Of a stretch of 29,161 bases of DNA, positions 1-10,537 are shown piece by piece (the stretch's first letter is position 1; every line of letters starts with the position of its first letter). The DNA comes from Phoronis australis. Its lineage: Eukaryota > Phoronida > Phoronidae. Under the pieces are notes generated by a model. It was not told the origin of the DNA and did not search any database. It saw only the letters and a program-made list of their open reading frames with translations. Position numbers and translations under genes: made by a program. The stretch lies in contig NMRA01000524.1 of the NCBI GenBank assembly GCA_002633005.1, positions 263,881 through 293,041 of the forward strand, written 5' to 3'.

Positions 1-635
1 CCTATGTTAGTTTGTACATTATATTCACAAATCTATATATCTATTTTCATCATTTCGTGAAAATAAGTGTTTCAAGTTACTCTTCTCTCTGTAATGTTTG
101 TTACTATGATAGAGTTATATATATTGTTATCAAAATCATAACCATTCCTCTGCCTGCATGTTTCCGATTAGCTGGCAGCCACCTGTATTATTTTATGTAT
201 TGTTTGTTACATAACATAAATGGTTTAAAAAGTAAAGAGGGAGACTTATAGTCTATGCTGTGATACATCATCACAGAAGAGCCCCACTTATGACATGATG
301 TGGAAATACTTACTTAAAACCGCCAAATACCAGGCCTGTAGCCAGGGGGTGGGGTGGTGTGTGTGTGGTACATCAGTGCGTGTTGCGGCCGATAGATGGC
401 GCGCACGTGGTAATAAATAAAACAACACGAATATTTTAACAATAGAATAGGTCTATTAATTTGCAGCGTTGTGATTTACAAATTAAAGATTACAATAAGT
501 TGTGAGACTGACGACTAACTGATTGAGGCAAGATATCCCTACTGGAAAAACTACTGGTATGGATAGGTTTGATACCTAGTTCGTGTTACTGAGAAAGCTG
601 GTTTAAACAGGCCTGTTGGAAGGGTGATAAGTGCC
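1..635. other. Stretch with no recognisable gene
   Basis: AT-rich sequence without a convincing exon or repeat boundary. A short G/GT-rich simple tract lies at about 346-368. The open frame at 12-251 has Tyr/Ile/Cys-rich composition typical of translated AT-rich noncoding DNA, and I see no splice sites that would support it. Confidence 0.5.
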
Positions 636-1051
636 CGATAGCATAAACAGTACCCATAGGAACTCAGCTAAGTTCCCTAAATCTATTGCATATTAATTTT
701 GTAGTCTTGTGAAAACACGAACTGTCTTTTCTTATGCTATTTGAGTCTCGTTATTGTGTCAATTTTTGTAGTTAATACAGATCGAGAGTGAACTTTACCT
801 TGAATTCTCAATGATACTGAAAATAAATAGGGACCTTTTTATGCAACACTCCTAATTAAGGATTAAGCCACTAATTATTATGACTTAATTAAAGACTCAG
901 TTTTAGTTATGTTATTAGAAAAACACCATCAGTCAAAGAGGAGCTCATAATAAAGATAAAACAATAAAAATATAACATCTGTGCGTAAAGAACAAACCAA
1001 ATACCCTAATGGAACTTAGTCGAGTCCCTATTTGCGACTGGTTCACCCAAC
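636..1051 (+). mobile_element. MITE family A, copy 1 (non-autonomous TIR element)
   Basis: The two ends are imperfect inverted repeats. The left end (about 640-683) holds CTCAGCTAAGTTCCCTAAAT and the right end (about 1004-1051) holds the inverted form GGAACTTAGTCGAGTCCCTA. The interior aligns with the reverse complement of 7690-8243, sharing CTTGTGAAAACA, TCTTATGCT.TTTGAGT, GAGAGTGAACT and TCAAAGAGGAGCTC in the same order. It has no coding capacity. Two full-length copies with common termini are the signature of a MITE; the superfamily and target-site duplication could not be fixed. Boundaries are good to about 10 bp. Confidence 0.65.
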
Positions 1052-2043
1052 GAGGCAACCGTCCCCGTATTCCCGCAAAATTAAGGAAAAATCTAGGAAA
1101 AATATAAATTGGAGGAGAGCAGTATCTAATAGCAGACCATAAGCAAAGCTGTACACTTACAGGTAAGAAATAAAGCATTCACATAGGTGGGGGAGGACGG
1201 AATTAGTGGTGACGGGGGGGGACAGGTTTCCTATGTTCAAAGCTTACGCTTTAGGTAAATAATATCGAGGCAATGTTCCTCAGAGGTGCGTAGGAACGTT
1301 ACATTTATATCAAACACCACCTCAACACTGTAACATCTCCTCCAACAGAAACTCAAGCCACATTGAAATTACAAGTTATAATGAGTTTGTGACACATAAG
1401 AGAAGAGTCCATAATTACTCTGCACAGAAGTAATCTGCTAATTTACTAAACGTCGAGTATTTCCTAATGAACTAATCTGTGTATGTCCAAAATGAAATAT
1501 CTAGAAAACTACAGTTTTATAAATTAAAGCCAGGAAAACCGCATCACACAAAAGATCAGAGGCGGTGTCGAATTTAAATTGAGGAATTATCATCACAGGA
1601 GTAAACCAAACAACTTACTTTTGCTTTGGCGAAATATTTCACGTCTGTTGGTGAGGAAACACAAGTGGCTGTTTGTCTGTTGGGTGTATACTTTCTGCAA
1701 TAAAGCAAAAATGGTGATTACATATGTATAACAACAACAACAGACACAACACAAGTTGGGTGGGTGGGTGGCGGGTTGGGTGAGTACTTAGTTGCCAGCA
1801 CTCAAGAATGAAACAAGAGCCACACAGAGCGTTGACATGAACCCACTATGTGCATCCCATATACAGCAGACACAAATGATTTCCTATTTGCTATTAACTT
1901 GGTCTCAATTAGTTCCATCCTCAGCTTAGATGTGATTTCGGTTCCTAGGCACGCAAAGAAGCACTAAAAATTACTTAAACTACTGAAAAGTGACTGAAAA
2001 GTGACTGCACGAGAGCACCAGGCAAAAGTGGGAACATGATATG
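1052..2043. other. No recognisable gene apart from one weak minus-strand exon
   Basis: AT-rich sequence with a G-rich run at 1186-1222 and a (GGGT)n tract near 1757-1782. The only exon-like object is the minus-strand candidate at 1619-1694, listed separately. Confidence 0.4.
1619..1694 (-). CDS. Weak candidate exon, minus strand, unknown gene
   Basis: Read on the minus strand, a T-rich tract ending TTTATTGCAG precedes 76 nt followed by GTAAGT, so both splice signals are good. Two of three frames are open. One would give a peptide containing SSPTDVKYFAKAK, which I do not recognise. The third frame ends in TGA near its 3' end and could instead be a terminal coding segment. No neighbouring exon could be joined in phase. 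It could equally be a chance pair of splice sites in intergenic DNA. Confidence 0.25.
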
Positions 2044-2211
2044 CAGCGCTGTAGTGGTAAAATTTGAGGTACATGTACATTTAAGTAGGCGCCCAAAGCC
2101 CACCGTATCACCTTGAGCACTGAACGTAACTTACGGTGCGTAGGCGCTACATTCAAATGCCAAAAAGTGGTTGGCTAAGCCTACGTGCGCCTAGGCCCCA
2201 CTACAGCACTG
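2044..2211. mobile_element. hAT-like MITE, 168 bp, flanked by ATATG
   Basis: The element starts CAGCGCTGTAGTGG (2044-2057) and ends CCACTACAGCACTG (2198-2211), an inverted pair with one mismatch. The 5-bp sequence ATATG flanks both sides (2039-2043 and 2212-2216), which looks like a target-site duplication. Inside, a second inverted pair built on GTAGGCGC and CCACCGTA/TTACGGTG gives strong secondary structure. CAG...CTG termini recall hAT elements, but hAT duplications are usually 8 bp, so the superfamily is uncertain. There is no ORF. Confidence 0.7.
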
Positions 2212-3259
2212 ATATGTCACAGATTTTGTTAAAATACAGCTAAATTGAACACCTAGGTGGAACGATTAATAACTGAAATGTTTTTAGTTGAAAAACTAGC
2301 AGCGTCATTCTGGCCATCTTTCCTTTTGAAAAAAAAATTCGATCGGTGATAACGCCAATTTTAGACAGCTGCGGCGAAACACCAGAAAAAAAACTATTTC
2401 ACGTTTCTGGCATGAATCTTTCTGAAATTTTAAAAGCTGTTGTTATCTAGACATATATTTTGTTCCATTGGATGTTGCAAAGGATTTTGACTAAGCCTCT
2501 ATCTTGAGCTAAATGTGCTTGTACTGTCAATCAGTGGAAGTGGTCAACAAAAATAAAACATGGTGATGCCAATACTGATTTAAGTTAACTTTGGCCAGTG
2601 GTGAACTACGATGCCTCAATGCAGACATTGGTGTATTTGTCCATATACATGTTTCAAAAGCTTTTACTCAACCTGGAACATGACCAAGTTTCTGAGCAAG
2701 CGTGGCTATAAACTTCACACCAGCAGCAACAGCGGCGGCGGCAGCAGCAGCACTCTTCCAGACACAGCTTCTATTGTGAGTTAGTGATGCGTACAATGAG
2801 CTGATAGGCCATGCTGGGAACTATATTCCAATGAATTATTTCAAGATTTGGGTTTTTGTTGGCAAAATCGCTATTACTTGACCAATTTTGAAATTTCGAG
2901 GACCCACATAGTCAAGCTATATTATTTGTTTCCACCAGTTTTCACGTCCCAATAGAAAGTGGGATAATACAGTGAGAGCTTGGTATACCTGTCAACCATC
3001 ACAATACAAAATAAAAGGATGAAGAGACAGACATTCATGTGCTAAATGTATGTAAGACCTTATGGGACAAGTCTGGGTATTTAGACAAATATTTTCAAAA
3101 CTAGACTAGTAAACAAACACACACGCACGCACACACATATAGTTAAAAACACGTCACTTGTTGACAATCTTTATTTCATCCCGTTCTTATCCTCAAAACA
3201 AAATCCGACATTCAACAAAACATTGGTAACTGACCAAAAAACATGATTAAAAGACACAT
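2212..3259. other. No recognisable gene; trinucleotide tract
   Basis: A CAG/CGG-type triplet run lies at about 2723-2752. On the minus strand, 2673-2770 reads as an Ala-rich open segment (seven Ala followed by VAAGVKFIATLAQKLGH), with a possible AATAG acceptor and a GTTGAG donor. The polypyrimidine tract is poor, so I do not call it a gene. An ACAC/ACGC simple run sits at 3117-3138. Nothing else is recognised. Confidence 0.35.
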
Positions 3260-3452
3260 GATATGGAAACATACTTGTTTCATTCTCAAGTGGAAATGAA
3301 ATTACACAGTACTACCACCTCAGAGCAAAAGCTAGTAACATACACAGTGGGACACGGCAGATATGAAATACTGCAAAGAATGAGGGGAAGTCATGCAAAC
3401 TAGTGTAGCGTGCGGCGCGACCCTGTTAGCTGTTCATTCAAAATAGGCTAAA
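3260..3452 (-). mobile_element. Penelope-like element 3' tail (minus strand)
   Basis: The reverse complement aligns with the tail of the Penelope-like copy at 28860-29040. Shared blocks in order are the TGAATGAGCAGCAAACAGGG-type block, GCCGCACGCTA, TTTGCAGTATTTCA..TCTGCCGT, AGCTTTTGCTCTG.GGTGGTA and TTTCCACTTGA.AATGA. It is the untranslated 3' part of the element whose endonuclease remnant lies at 3990-4372. About 540 bp of other DNA, including the palindromic element at 3453-3558, now separates the two. Confidence 0.7.
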
Positions 3453-3558
3453 GCCCCCCCCCCCCCTGGTATACCGCCTATAGACCATGGGCGGCGCAGC
3501 ACTGAAAAAAGTGGGGGCTATAGCCCCCCCCCCCCCAAGCAGTGGTGCGCCGCCCATG
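3453..3558. mobile_element. C/G-rich palindromic element (truncated dimer)
   Basis: The second hairpin, 3486-3558, has perfect 13-bp terminal inverted repeats (CATGGGCGGCGCA and TGCGCCGCCCATG) around a G-run/C-run stem. The preceding 3453-3485, a long C run then CCTATAGAC, matches the right half of the first hairpin of the dimer at 7782-7924. So this is a 5'-truncated copy of the same two-hairpin unit. The homopolymer lengths are probably unreliable. Confidence 0.65.
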
Positions 3559-3989
3559 TTCTGATATACGGGCACTCCAGTAGTTATTTAATAGTTGCAT
3601 GTGCGGAAACGGGGCAATTTAGTTATTGATCAGAAATGTGAACAGCAACCCAGCTCGAAAGGAGACCGAGAATTGACGGGTACTAAACTATTGGCAACCA
3701 AGTTCGGGAGGACCCCGAAAGCTGTACGAATAGTTGGCGTTTGGTGTGAGTGAGAGTGTAGATGTTCGACTTCTTGAGCTCTGCGACTGGACTTCGTGTC
3801 TGACAGAGACGAAGCTTAAGTACACAATTTCAATCAATCAGACACGTTCTGAAGGGGCAAGGCCCATAGTTCCTAGGATCTGACCAAGCATGGCCAAATT
3901 TGGTCATGTCCAAAGGACCCAAAAATACAGGAAAATTCCATACGTAATGTACACCTTGTCCACTAGAGGGCGCACAAAACTCAATTATA
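3559..3989. other. Unassigned DNA interrupting the Penelope-like copy
   Basis: Sequence between the endonuclease remnant and the 3' tail of the minus-strand Penelope-like element; the + copy near 28850 has no counterpart here. Its origin was not recognised. No ORF, tRNA-like box pair or obvious TIR was found. Confidence 0.4.
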
Positions 3990-4372
3990 TACTCATGTTC
4001 AGAGCACTCCTGTTACACCTTCAATCGCAGCATATTGTGCTCTACGTATCGAATTGACGTGTTTTCCACAATGTCTTGACAGTGATTTTACGTTCATGAC
4101 ACTGCAGAAAATGTTCTTGGATGGCGACATTCTGAAGATGAATAGATAACCGACGGGAAAGACAGCAAACCCTTTGTCCAATGTCACATTGCTTGACATT
4201 TGAACAAAGACATTCGTTCATAGGGCATACAAACTCATAAACAACACTACACTGAGCAACGGGACGGATTTTCGCTTTAGAAATGATATTTTTCATGACC
4301 AAGTTGGAGGACTTCCTATTCCGATAACAAATGATTACATCGAGGTAATCAACGCGCTTACAAACTTTAACT
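3990..4372 (-). pseudogene. Penelope-like retroelement endonuclease (GIY-YIG) remnant
   Basis: Minus-strand reading gives the C-terminal part of a Penelope-like protein. It holds an NLVMKN segment, then CSVVYEFVCP followed by NECLCSNVK, CCLSRRLSIHLQN and QEHFLQCHE. This is the layout of the GIY-YIG endonuclease domain that follows the reverse transcriptase in these elements. The frame is open for 86 codons (4042-4302). Homology continues upstream to about 4372 (VKVCK..DYL.VI) and downstream in another frame to about 3999. The reverse transcriptase is missing. It aligns colinearly with the + strand copy at 28430-28850. It is a 5'-truncated, frameshifted dead copy. Confidence 0.75.
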
Positions 4373-4489
4373 TTTACTCCTGATGGTTTTCTTTATGGCC
4401 GTGTTCGTCCTGCAGGTACACTGTATATTGGACATACCTTTTTGGTCACACCAGTGCGACGGGCAGTGGATTCACAATCAATAAGATAA

Positions 4490-4612
4490 GTATATACAAA
4501 ACTTGTTAAAAACACATGGAACACTGCAGATGTGANCGCAAACAAGAAGTATAGCGTGCGGCAAAACTGTGTTTGCTTGTTTGCTGCTAACTTAAAATAG
4601 GCTTCTCGGATG
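4490..4612 (-). mobile_element. Second Penelope-like 3' tail, broken at an N
   Basis: The reverse complement of 4537-4612 repeats the element's tail (GAGAAGCCTATTTT, AGCAGCAAAC, GCCGCACGCTATACTTCTT). Homology to the tails at 3260-3452 and 28860-29040 stops at the N at 4536 and then diverges. This tail lies just upstream, in minus-strand order, of the endonuclease remnant at 3990-4372. It could be a tandem dimer, which Penelope-like elements often form, or a misjoin at the N. Confidence 0.55.
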
Positions 4613-5230
4613 CAATCAAACGGACTCCAATACTTTCAACTGCACCAAACACCATGCTCTAGGCATCAAATTGACAATACCAATGTCCTGTTGAATGTCG
4701 AACTTTAACTGTTCCCAGGATACCAATGGAATGGAATAAATATGAAGTGCCATGTTTTGCACAACGAAAACAGACAAGTACAACAATTAGTATATTGGGA
4801 AAGTTGAAAGCCTGCAGAATTTGATTTTTGTCTTTATACCAATCTGTCAATAATTGAGGGATGTGACCATAGGAAAAAAGTGGTATCAAGAACAAGGGTA
4901 AATTTCGTTTAACAATAAAAATGTAGATGAATTATCAAAAACACTGTTATAGTTTTCTAAATTATCATTTCGTTTTCGGCAATATGCAAATTTTGATTTT
5001 TCATGAAAATAATAGAAGTCATATTCTTTTGATAGAATCTGATGCATAAGTGTACCCTTTTAAAATTCCTAATAGAGTTTTAAGAAAAATGACTTAGCTA
5101 AGACAAATCTTAAATTCCAGACGGTTTTAGGATAAAACTTGAATTTATCTCAAGTCCTTTCAAGAAAGAGGTCTCAAGTTTGACGTCAGTTTTTGACTTG
5201 AGTTTTGTTTTAATTTTGACTAACTTACTG
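4613..5230. other. No recognisable gene
   Basis: AT-rich DNA. The minus-strand open frame at 4659-4895 has no family motif or splice support. Confidence 0.4.
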
Positions 5231-5319
5231 AATGTGGAAGTTTCAAAGTTTTTGAAAGTTGAGACAAATCTTAGACTTAAGTCAAAATGAACTTAAGTTA
5301 GTTTCTTGGAAAGGGCCCC
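5231..5319 (+). repeat. Dispersed repeat C, copy 1
   Basis: Matches the reverse complement of 21946-22033 over about 85 bp. Shared blocks are TGTGGAAGTTTCAAAGTTT, GAGACAAATCTTAGACTTA, AACTTAAGTTAGTTT.TTGGAA and GGGCCC. The GGGCCC end followed by alternating ACTTAAGT-type words resembles a transposon terminus, but no second terminus was located. Confidence 0.6.
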
Positions 5320-5509
5320 AGTGCATCAGGCACAAGCTGATATTCCAACCTTAGCCAAACTTAAACATTCCTAGGGAACCACACAACCTTAAAAACCACT
5401 TGGCAGAAACAAAAATATTCCAAAACAACATGAAACAAACTTCAATGCCATCCATTTCAGAGTATGTATATGCACTGCACCAATGCCCCAGAAACCCTTG
5501 CAAGCTTAC

Positions 5510-5563
5510 AGCATTCACTTTAAGACTGTTCAGTTCTGCTTGCAAAACTTGGTGCTCTTGTAT
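5510..5563 (-). CDS. Candidate 54-nt coiled-coil exon, minus strand
   Basis: On the minus strand a strong polypyrimidine tract (TTTTTTTCTTTACAG) precedes 54 nt ending at GTAAGC. Phase 0 translation is IQEHQVLQAELNSLKVNA, a polar heptad-like helix of the kind seen in coiled-coil or spectrin-repeat proteins. An upstream minus-strand mini-exon at 6568-6589 (acceptor CTCTTTAG, donor GTAAGT, translating MFVDHEN) would join it in phase. No database-recognisable family follows from so short a peptide. A chance arrangement is possible. Confidence 0.35.
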
Positions 5564-7240
5564 CTGTAAAGAAAAAAATACACCTATTAAATAATCTTGA
5601 GAGTTGTATGAGAAACTGCGCAAGAATGCATTCAGCAACTGACTTGTATTGACAAGGGGACAATTGAAATCTTTGCATGACATTGTTCATTCATGGCGCA
5701 ACTTTATTAGACCACACTGAAAATTCAGTTGCATCGGCTTATTTCAGCTGAAGAATAATGTGCCATTCAAAGACAATATTGTTTAAGTTGCAGCATTTGG
5801 TGTGTAGCGCAGTACCAACAAATTCTGAGATAACCACCAGTCAACAGTCAACTGATGTGAGACTCAAATCTGTTACTTTTGGCCCCCAGGAAGCACTTGA
5901 CTACAGGATAGAGCTGATTATTTAATATACCCACCTATTTACAGTAGGCTAACAAAAAAGGGGACCCATTGCATTTGTAGGGAGCCTTCATGACAAAGTC
6001 ACACTTTCATACAAGTTACGAGTTTTGTTTCAGAAGACTACCCTTTTGTCAGGCAGTTGCCCTTCATCATGGATTCTTGTACAATCGTTTTTCTACTCAA
6101 GCTTCTGAAAGCACAACAGATGCCACTAATATGTTGTCAACAATTATAGTCTAGACGCATTTGCTGAAAAGAGCCCTGCATAAGGTTCTAGAAGCATTTT
6201 TTAGTAAAAGTTGGGAACAAGACTTTTTCACACAATCAAGGCATGGCGAATTCAACTAACCCTGTTCCCAAGCCGAATTTTGCATTTTTGCCCATCTAAT
6301 TAGCATAAACAAAATGGCGGTCAAATTCTCAAGTTCAGATGTATTTTTGTAATAGAAATCACAATATACCATTTAAAATGGTGAAATGTCTCACCTGGAC
6401 ACTTCTTATAAATACTCCTTGAGCAATAGATCACTCATGAAAACTAAAAAATGCAACTCTAAAAACTAATTATGCAAATTAGGTGCCGCCATTACCATAC
6501 AATATAATTTGCGTCTTAAGTTTGTGCTCCTGCAGGCTAACTTGAAAAATGAGGTGTTAATACTTACATTTTCATGGTCAACAAACATGCTAAAGAGATT
6601 TTTGGAGCAATTTATTTCATATTTTTTGGGTTATAGATGTATACTTACAGAATGTGGAAAAAATAGTCGTTAATCTGCGACTCTCGATAAGCAAGGTGAC
6701 ACTATTTTGACGGAATATTAGGACAAATGATTACACTATCACGTTATCTTCCATTTATAAAAACAATTTAGTTATTGTTATTGAAGACATTAGATTCTCT
6801 GTTGCATGAATTGTTTTCAGGCCTGTTGAACACAGTTTTAGCGTTCACTTATTGGTATTTTTTAACATGCCTGAGGAAAGGCATATCAAACTAGCATATT
6901 TTGAAGTTGGAAACTTTTTTGTCAGGTGGAGTTTCAAACTCAAAAGTTAATGATTTTGTACAAATAAAAGCAGCTAAACCATCACAAAAACGACTTTTGA
7001 TATAGACCTATTACCATTATGAATTTCATTTCAATTTGTTCCTCAGTATAATTGTAAGTGATTCTAGAACTCACAGTTTGTAAATACTCGATACTAGGCT
7101 CTAAAGTTTGCCTTTCACAACGGGTCATTTTATGCCCCAAGCATGGTATACAGGGGTAGATGGTTGGTCTAAGTCAACAATTTGAAAATTCTAGATTTGA
7201 TATCAATAAAATCATTGGAAAAAAAGGATGGGGTGCGGAC
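5564..7240. other. No confident gene; weak mini-exon at 6568-6589
   Basis: AT-rich sequence without repeats shared elsewhere in the window. The only exon-like object is the 22-nt minus-strand segment at 6568-6589, described with the exon at 5510-5563. It could hold an initiator ATG, but it is too short to stand alone. Confidence 0.3.
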
Positions 7241-7480
7241 CATTTTGACCCCCCCCCACCCCAGCCTATCTGGATCTGCCTATGGTACAACGAAATGCCA
7301 GTTCTAGCCCAAAAATCACTTATCGTCTGAGAAGGGAACAAGTGGAGACCAATTTTATAGCAGTAAGCAAGGGCAGAACCAGGACTTTGAGTTGGAGGGG
7401 GGGGGGGGCAGGNAACTGCCAAATGGAATCTGGGAGAATTTTAGGACGGGCATGGCCCCCTATCTAAATCCGCCACTCGA
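7241..7480. repeat. Homopolymer-bearing repeat ends around a gap
   Basis: Contains C runs (7250-7262), G runs (7396-7408) and short motifs typical of a family of elements beginning AGTGGCGGATCTAG. The reverse complement of 7466-7480 reads AGTGGCGGATTTAG, the same start as the + strand sequence at 29041. The N at 7413 directly follows the poly-G run and probably marks an unresolved gap or unreadable homopolymer. The open frames here are artefacts of the homopolymers. Confidence 0.45.
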
Positions 7481-7689
7481 AAGAGATTTGCCTCTTGGGC
7501 TGGGCCTAAGTTTATAGCCGCTTTATATCGCGAAAAATTAGTCAGAAACGGCACCTTGTCATAAGGAATCGGGTCACTAAAAACTGCATAAGCGACACAC
7601 CCCTTCAGTAAGCCTCCTGTAAGGGAGTAACCCCCCCAGCCTTGATTTTCATTCTGTGTTCTCACTGCCCGTCCCGCGACTCTGTGGCT
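7481..7689. other. No recognisable feature
   Basis: Short unique-looking stretch between two repeats. The minus-strand frame at 7441-7665 has no motif support. Confidence 0.3.
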
Positions 7690-8243
7690 GGTTGCATGAA
7701 ACAGTGCCTATTACAAACTCAACTAAGTTCCTTAAATGTTTTGCCATATTTGTTTCGTTCATAACTCACTTATTTAAATATCATGGGCGGCGCACCATTG
7801 AAAAAAGGGGGGCTAAAGTACCTCAGCCCCCTGTGGTGCATCACCTATAGACCATGTGCGGTGCAGCACTGAAAAAAGTGGGGTGGCCACCCCACCCCCA
7901 GCCCCCTATGGTGCGCTGCCCATGCATATGTAATGTTTTTCTATCATGTTACATTTGTTACGAGCTCCTCTTTGACTAATGAAATTTTCTATTCTAATAA
8001 TATAACTAAAAACTGAGCCCTTAATTTAATCAAACCAACTAGGGACAAATTCCTTAAATTAGGGGGTTGCAGGCTGAGAGTTCTCCGTAGAGTTCACTCT
8101 CAATTTGTATCAAAGACACAACTTGGCTTAGTAATGATACTCAAACAGCATAAGACAGAACAATCTGTTTTCACAAGCCCACAAATACACAGTAGATTTA
8201 GGGAAGTTGATTGAGTCTCTATTTGGGATTGTTTCATGCAACC
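7690..8243 (-). mobile_element. MITE family A, copy 2, with nested insertion
   Basis: Terminal inverted repeats of about 45-50 bp: GGTTGCATGAAACA...CTCAACTAAGTTCCTTAAAT at 7690-7738, and its inverse GATTTAGGGAAGTTGATTGAGT...TGTTTCATGCAACC at 8194-8243. The interior is the reverse complement of copy 1 (636-1051). It is about 140 bp longer than copy 1, and the palindromic dimer at 7782-7924 (143 bp) accounts for the difference. No coding capacity. The minus-strand ORFs that cross it are therefore not genes. Confidence 0.75.
7782..7924. mobile_element. Palindromic two-hairpin element nested in MITE A
   Basis: Starts CATGGGCGGCGCACCA and ends TGGTGCGCTGCCCATG, near-perfect inverted ends. It contains two hairpins joined by CACCTATAGACCATGTGCGG. 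The same unit, 5'-truncated, occurs at 3453-3558. The G-run and C-run arms (AAAAAAGGGGGG, GTGGGGTGGCCACCCCAC) make very stable stems. Flanks of AAATAT and CATATG leave the target-site duplication unclear. Confidence 0.7.
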
Positions 8244-8581
8244 GGTCACTGCCACTGGACTCCACTGGACTCTGCCTGATGCCTCTGGCTCTGGAGTCTG
8301 GTCTGGATGAGCAGCGTTGCACTGAACGACTGTCGGACCGGTCCCTGGTCTGTATTGAGTGGTATAATTCGGGTATATACGGAAAGGCACCAGCTCAGTG
8401 CCTGAGACCTACACTAAAGTCGAACAACAGGATAGGTGTTGGTAATTCAGCGTTATACCTGGCGAGCAACAACTTCTATCTTCCGTGAAGCGGCCATAAC
8501 CGACAACGGTGGCGTCTACCGGTAGGATCGGAACCTACCGGTGGTAAGTTGCAAAACTACATGTATGTCAGTACAGCCATA

Positions 8582-8691
8582 GGCGGTGGGCCAGAATTTG
8601 TAAGGGCTTCTAGAAAATGTTTTTTGTGAGTACTTTAGGGGGGCAATTTTATTTTGGTGTTTTTAAATTCATTTACTAGAGTGTTTTCAAC
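8582..8691 (+). repeat. Dispersed repeat D, copy 1
   Basis: About 110 bp match the reverse complement of 23263-23394. Shared blocks are GGCGGTGGGCCAGA, TTTTTGTGAGTACTT, GGGGGGCAATTTTATTTTGG and AGAGTGTTTTCAA. The start resembles the GGCGGATC-type termini seen at 7466-7480 and 29041, so these may be related transposon ends. Confidence 0.65.
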
Positions 8692-10513
8692 GGGCAAGAT
8701 TATGCCCACAGTTATTAAATCAGTATCAGGTTAGTTTATTTTTTCATCAATCTAGAATTTCTTTTCTACAAACCAGTCATTTGGGAAGGAAATTAATTTT
8801 TTTATAGGAAGGAAAACTTTAGCGAAGACTCTAAATGTGTACACATCAAGGCAACGAAATAAACATGGATCAAGAGGTTTATTATTATCCGACCAGTTCT
8901 GGCTTGACTCCATGTGCACGCAATGTTTGAAGGAGAATCTTCCTATTTATATGTTCTGGCGATGACCAGTATGGTTCGCTATTAAAATCAAAATTTATTC
9001 TGGAAGGAAGTCTACGATTTTTAAGAATTTTTAAAGAGGTCTCCAAAGACTGCGATTCACCTAAGAATCATCGACTGTGACATAATTCATTAGTCAAAAT
9101 CGATAATAAATTAGACCGTAATGGAATGTCAAAGGTATCACATCAATTAAGTAGACACTCTGACAGCTACCCGTTAATTATGTGACTTTTGTAAAAATAA
9201 TTCACGTCGTTCTATGATCTCAACATTTCTAGAGATTTAAAAGGTAATGAAATAGGCCGGCCTACAAATTTAAGCATGCCTTGTACTAAAGCCGACATAT
9301 GCCATATTTTTTCTTCACGATGAAAAATACTATTAGGATAAGCAGAGCAGAAACCAACTAAACAACGTCCTGAGAATGCAAGGCCATCGCAGATCTACCG
9401 AGGAAGTGAACAACTATAATTTGGAAAAATTGTATACTCATTGAAAACGCTCAAATGGACACGTTTGTGGTCAAAAGGACACTTTTAAAATTGTTACCGG
9501 ATGCTCTTTATTTCATTATAATTATAAAGAAAATAATTTTTAAGTAACCAATGCGGCATGAGTGATGTTTGAGTGTAAGCGTGGAACGTTAATTTGTACT
9601 TAAGTGTGTATATTATGGTGGTTAAGAAATGTTCCAAAAAAGCAACAGTCAGAAAAATCAAGGCAGCGAGGCCCACATGAACGTTGCTTCATTGAAGTAG
9701 CTCGTAGTAAGCCAGTATTAAATTTGGATTCCGGCGCTGTTTAATTGTCAATGTTGAATTCTTAACCTAAGAGCTTTGGGATTTAAGAACGCTACCAAAG
9801 TCATCCCATGTTGAATTGTTGCCGAATGAGGCGGCAACCCAAGTCACGACACCCAATGCGTACATGTTCCATTTTCGAATTCGAAAATTTTAAAGTTGGC
9901 CATCCCCAATAAACATTGAGGCGTCTTCTCGAGTCGCTTGATGTGTGTTTTGATGCTCTTGTAAAGGCATTCTCTCTTAACGCAAGGAAAATTGTGAAAC
10001 CATTTTTTCATGGGAATAAAAGGCCTGACTTCATTTTCGTTTTTAGCCCTCTAAGAAGCAAGACTTAGCTTAATGTCATTGTCTAAAATGCTTTGCTTTT
10101 AATCTTTTCGTATTTTGCAACAGCCGACGGAAGATGTTGTGAACGTAGTAATTAACACCAGTCTACGTGCCTCACTGCAGCAACGCAATGTCTAGTGATG
10201 ACGATTGTACTCGACATTCTTACATAATATACACGGATACCTCTATTTCCATTTCGTCTTTCAGTTTCTTAGTGCAGTTTGCAACACACTAAAAGTAGTG
10301 TTTTAAAAGGCCAAGACTTGATATTTTTGGCCGAAACCAAGTCCTGGTTACTGTCAGTTTATGCTACAGGACTCTGCTCTCAGTATAAACATGTCCTAGC
10401 ATCCTTTCTCGTACACGCGTACTGTAGTGTCACAACTGATATGAGCGCGATTCGACCCCTCATGACTAAATACAAATTCGATCACATGATTAGACTCAAG
10501 ATAAGGGCATGGA
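8692..10513. other. Upstream region of CLN3; nothing firmly recognised
   Basis: Between repeat D and the first CLN3 exon there is no recognisable gene. The open frames at 9494-9676 (minus) and 10279-10566 (+) have no family motifs; the second overlaps CLN3 exon 1 in another frame. The stretch should contain the promoter and 5' UTR if the exon 1 model is right, but I see no TATA box or CpG-rich core that fixes a start site. Confidence 0.4.
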
Positions 10514-10537
10514 ATGGCTTCCCTGTGCAGAAACTGG
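10514..10537 (+). CDS. CLN3: CLN3 exon 1 (candidate start)
   Basis: ATG at 10514 has G at -3 and +4 and gives MASLCRNW before the donor GTAAGT at 10538. Phase 0 joins exon 2 to read RNW|VGFF, matching the R-N-L-V-G-F order found just before TM1 in vertebrate CLN3. An in-frame TAA at 10502-10504 prevents upstream extension. A competing ATG at 10509 in another frame gives only a short peptide. If real, the N-terminal cytosolic tail is only 7-8 residues, against almost 40 in human. A different upstream first exon remains possible. Confidence 0.55.

Noticed and set aside
3640-3800. Possible tRNA- or SINE-like sequence in the insertion
   Set aside because: No A-box/B-box pair at the right spacing and no cloverleaf could be drawn.
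8490-8560. ACCGGTAGG...CCTACCGGT inverted repeat as a mobile element
   Set aside because: Only a 9-bp stem with a short loop, with no second copy or flanking duplication.
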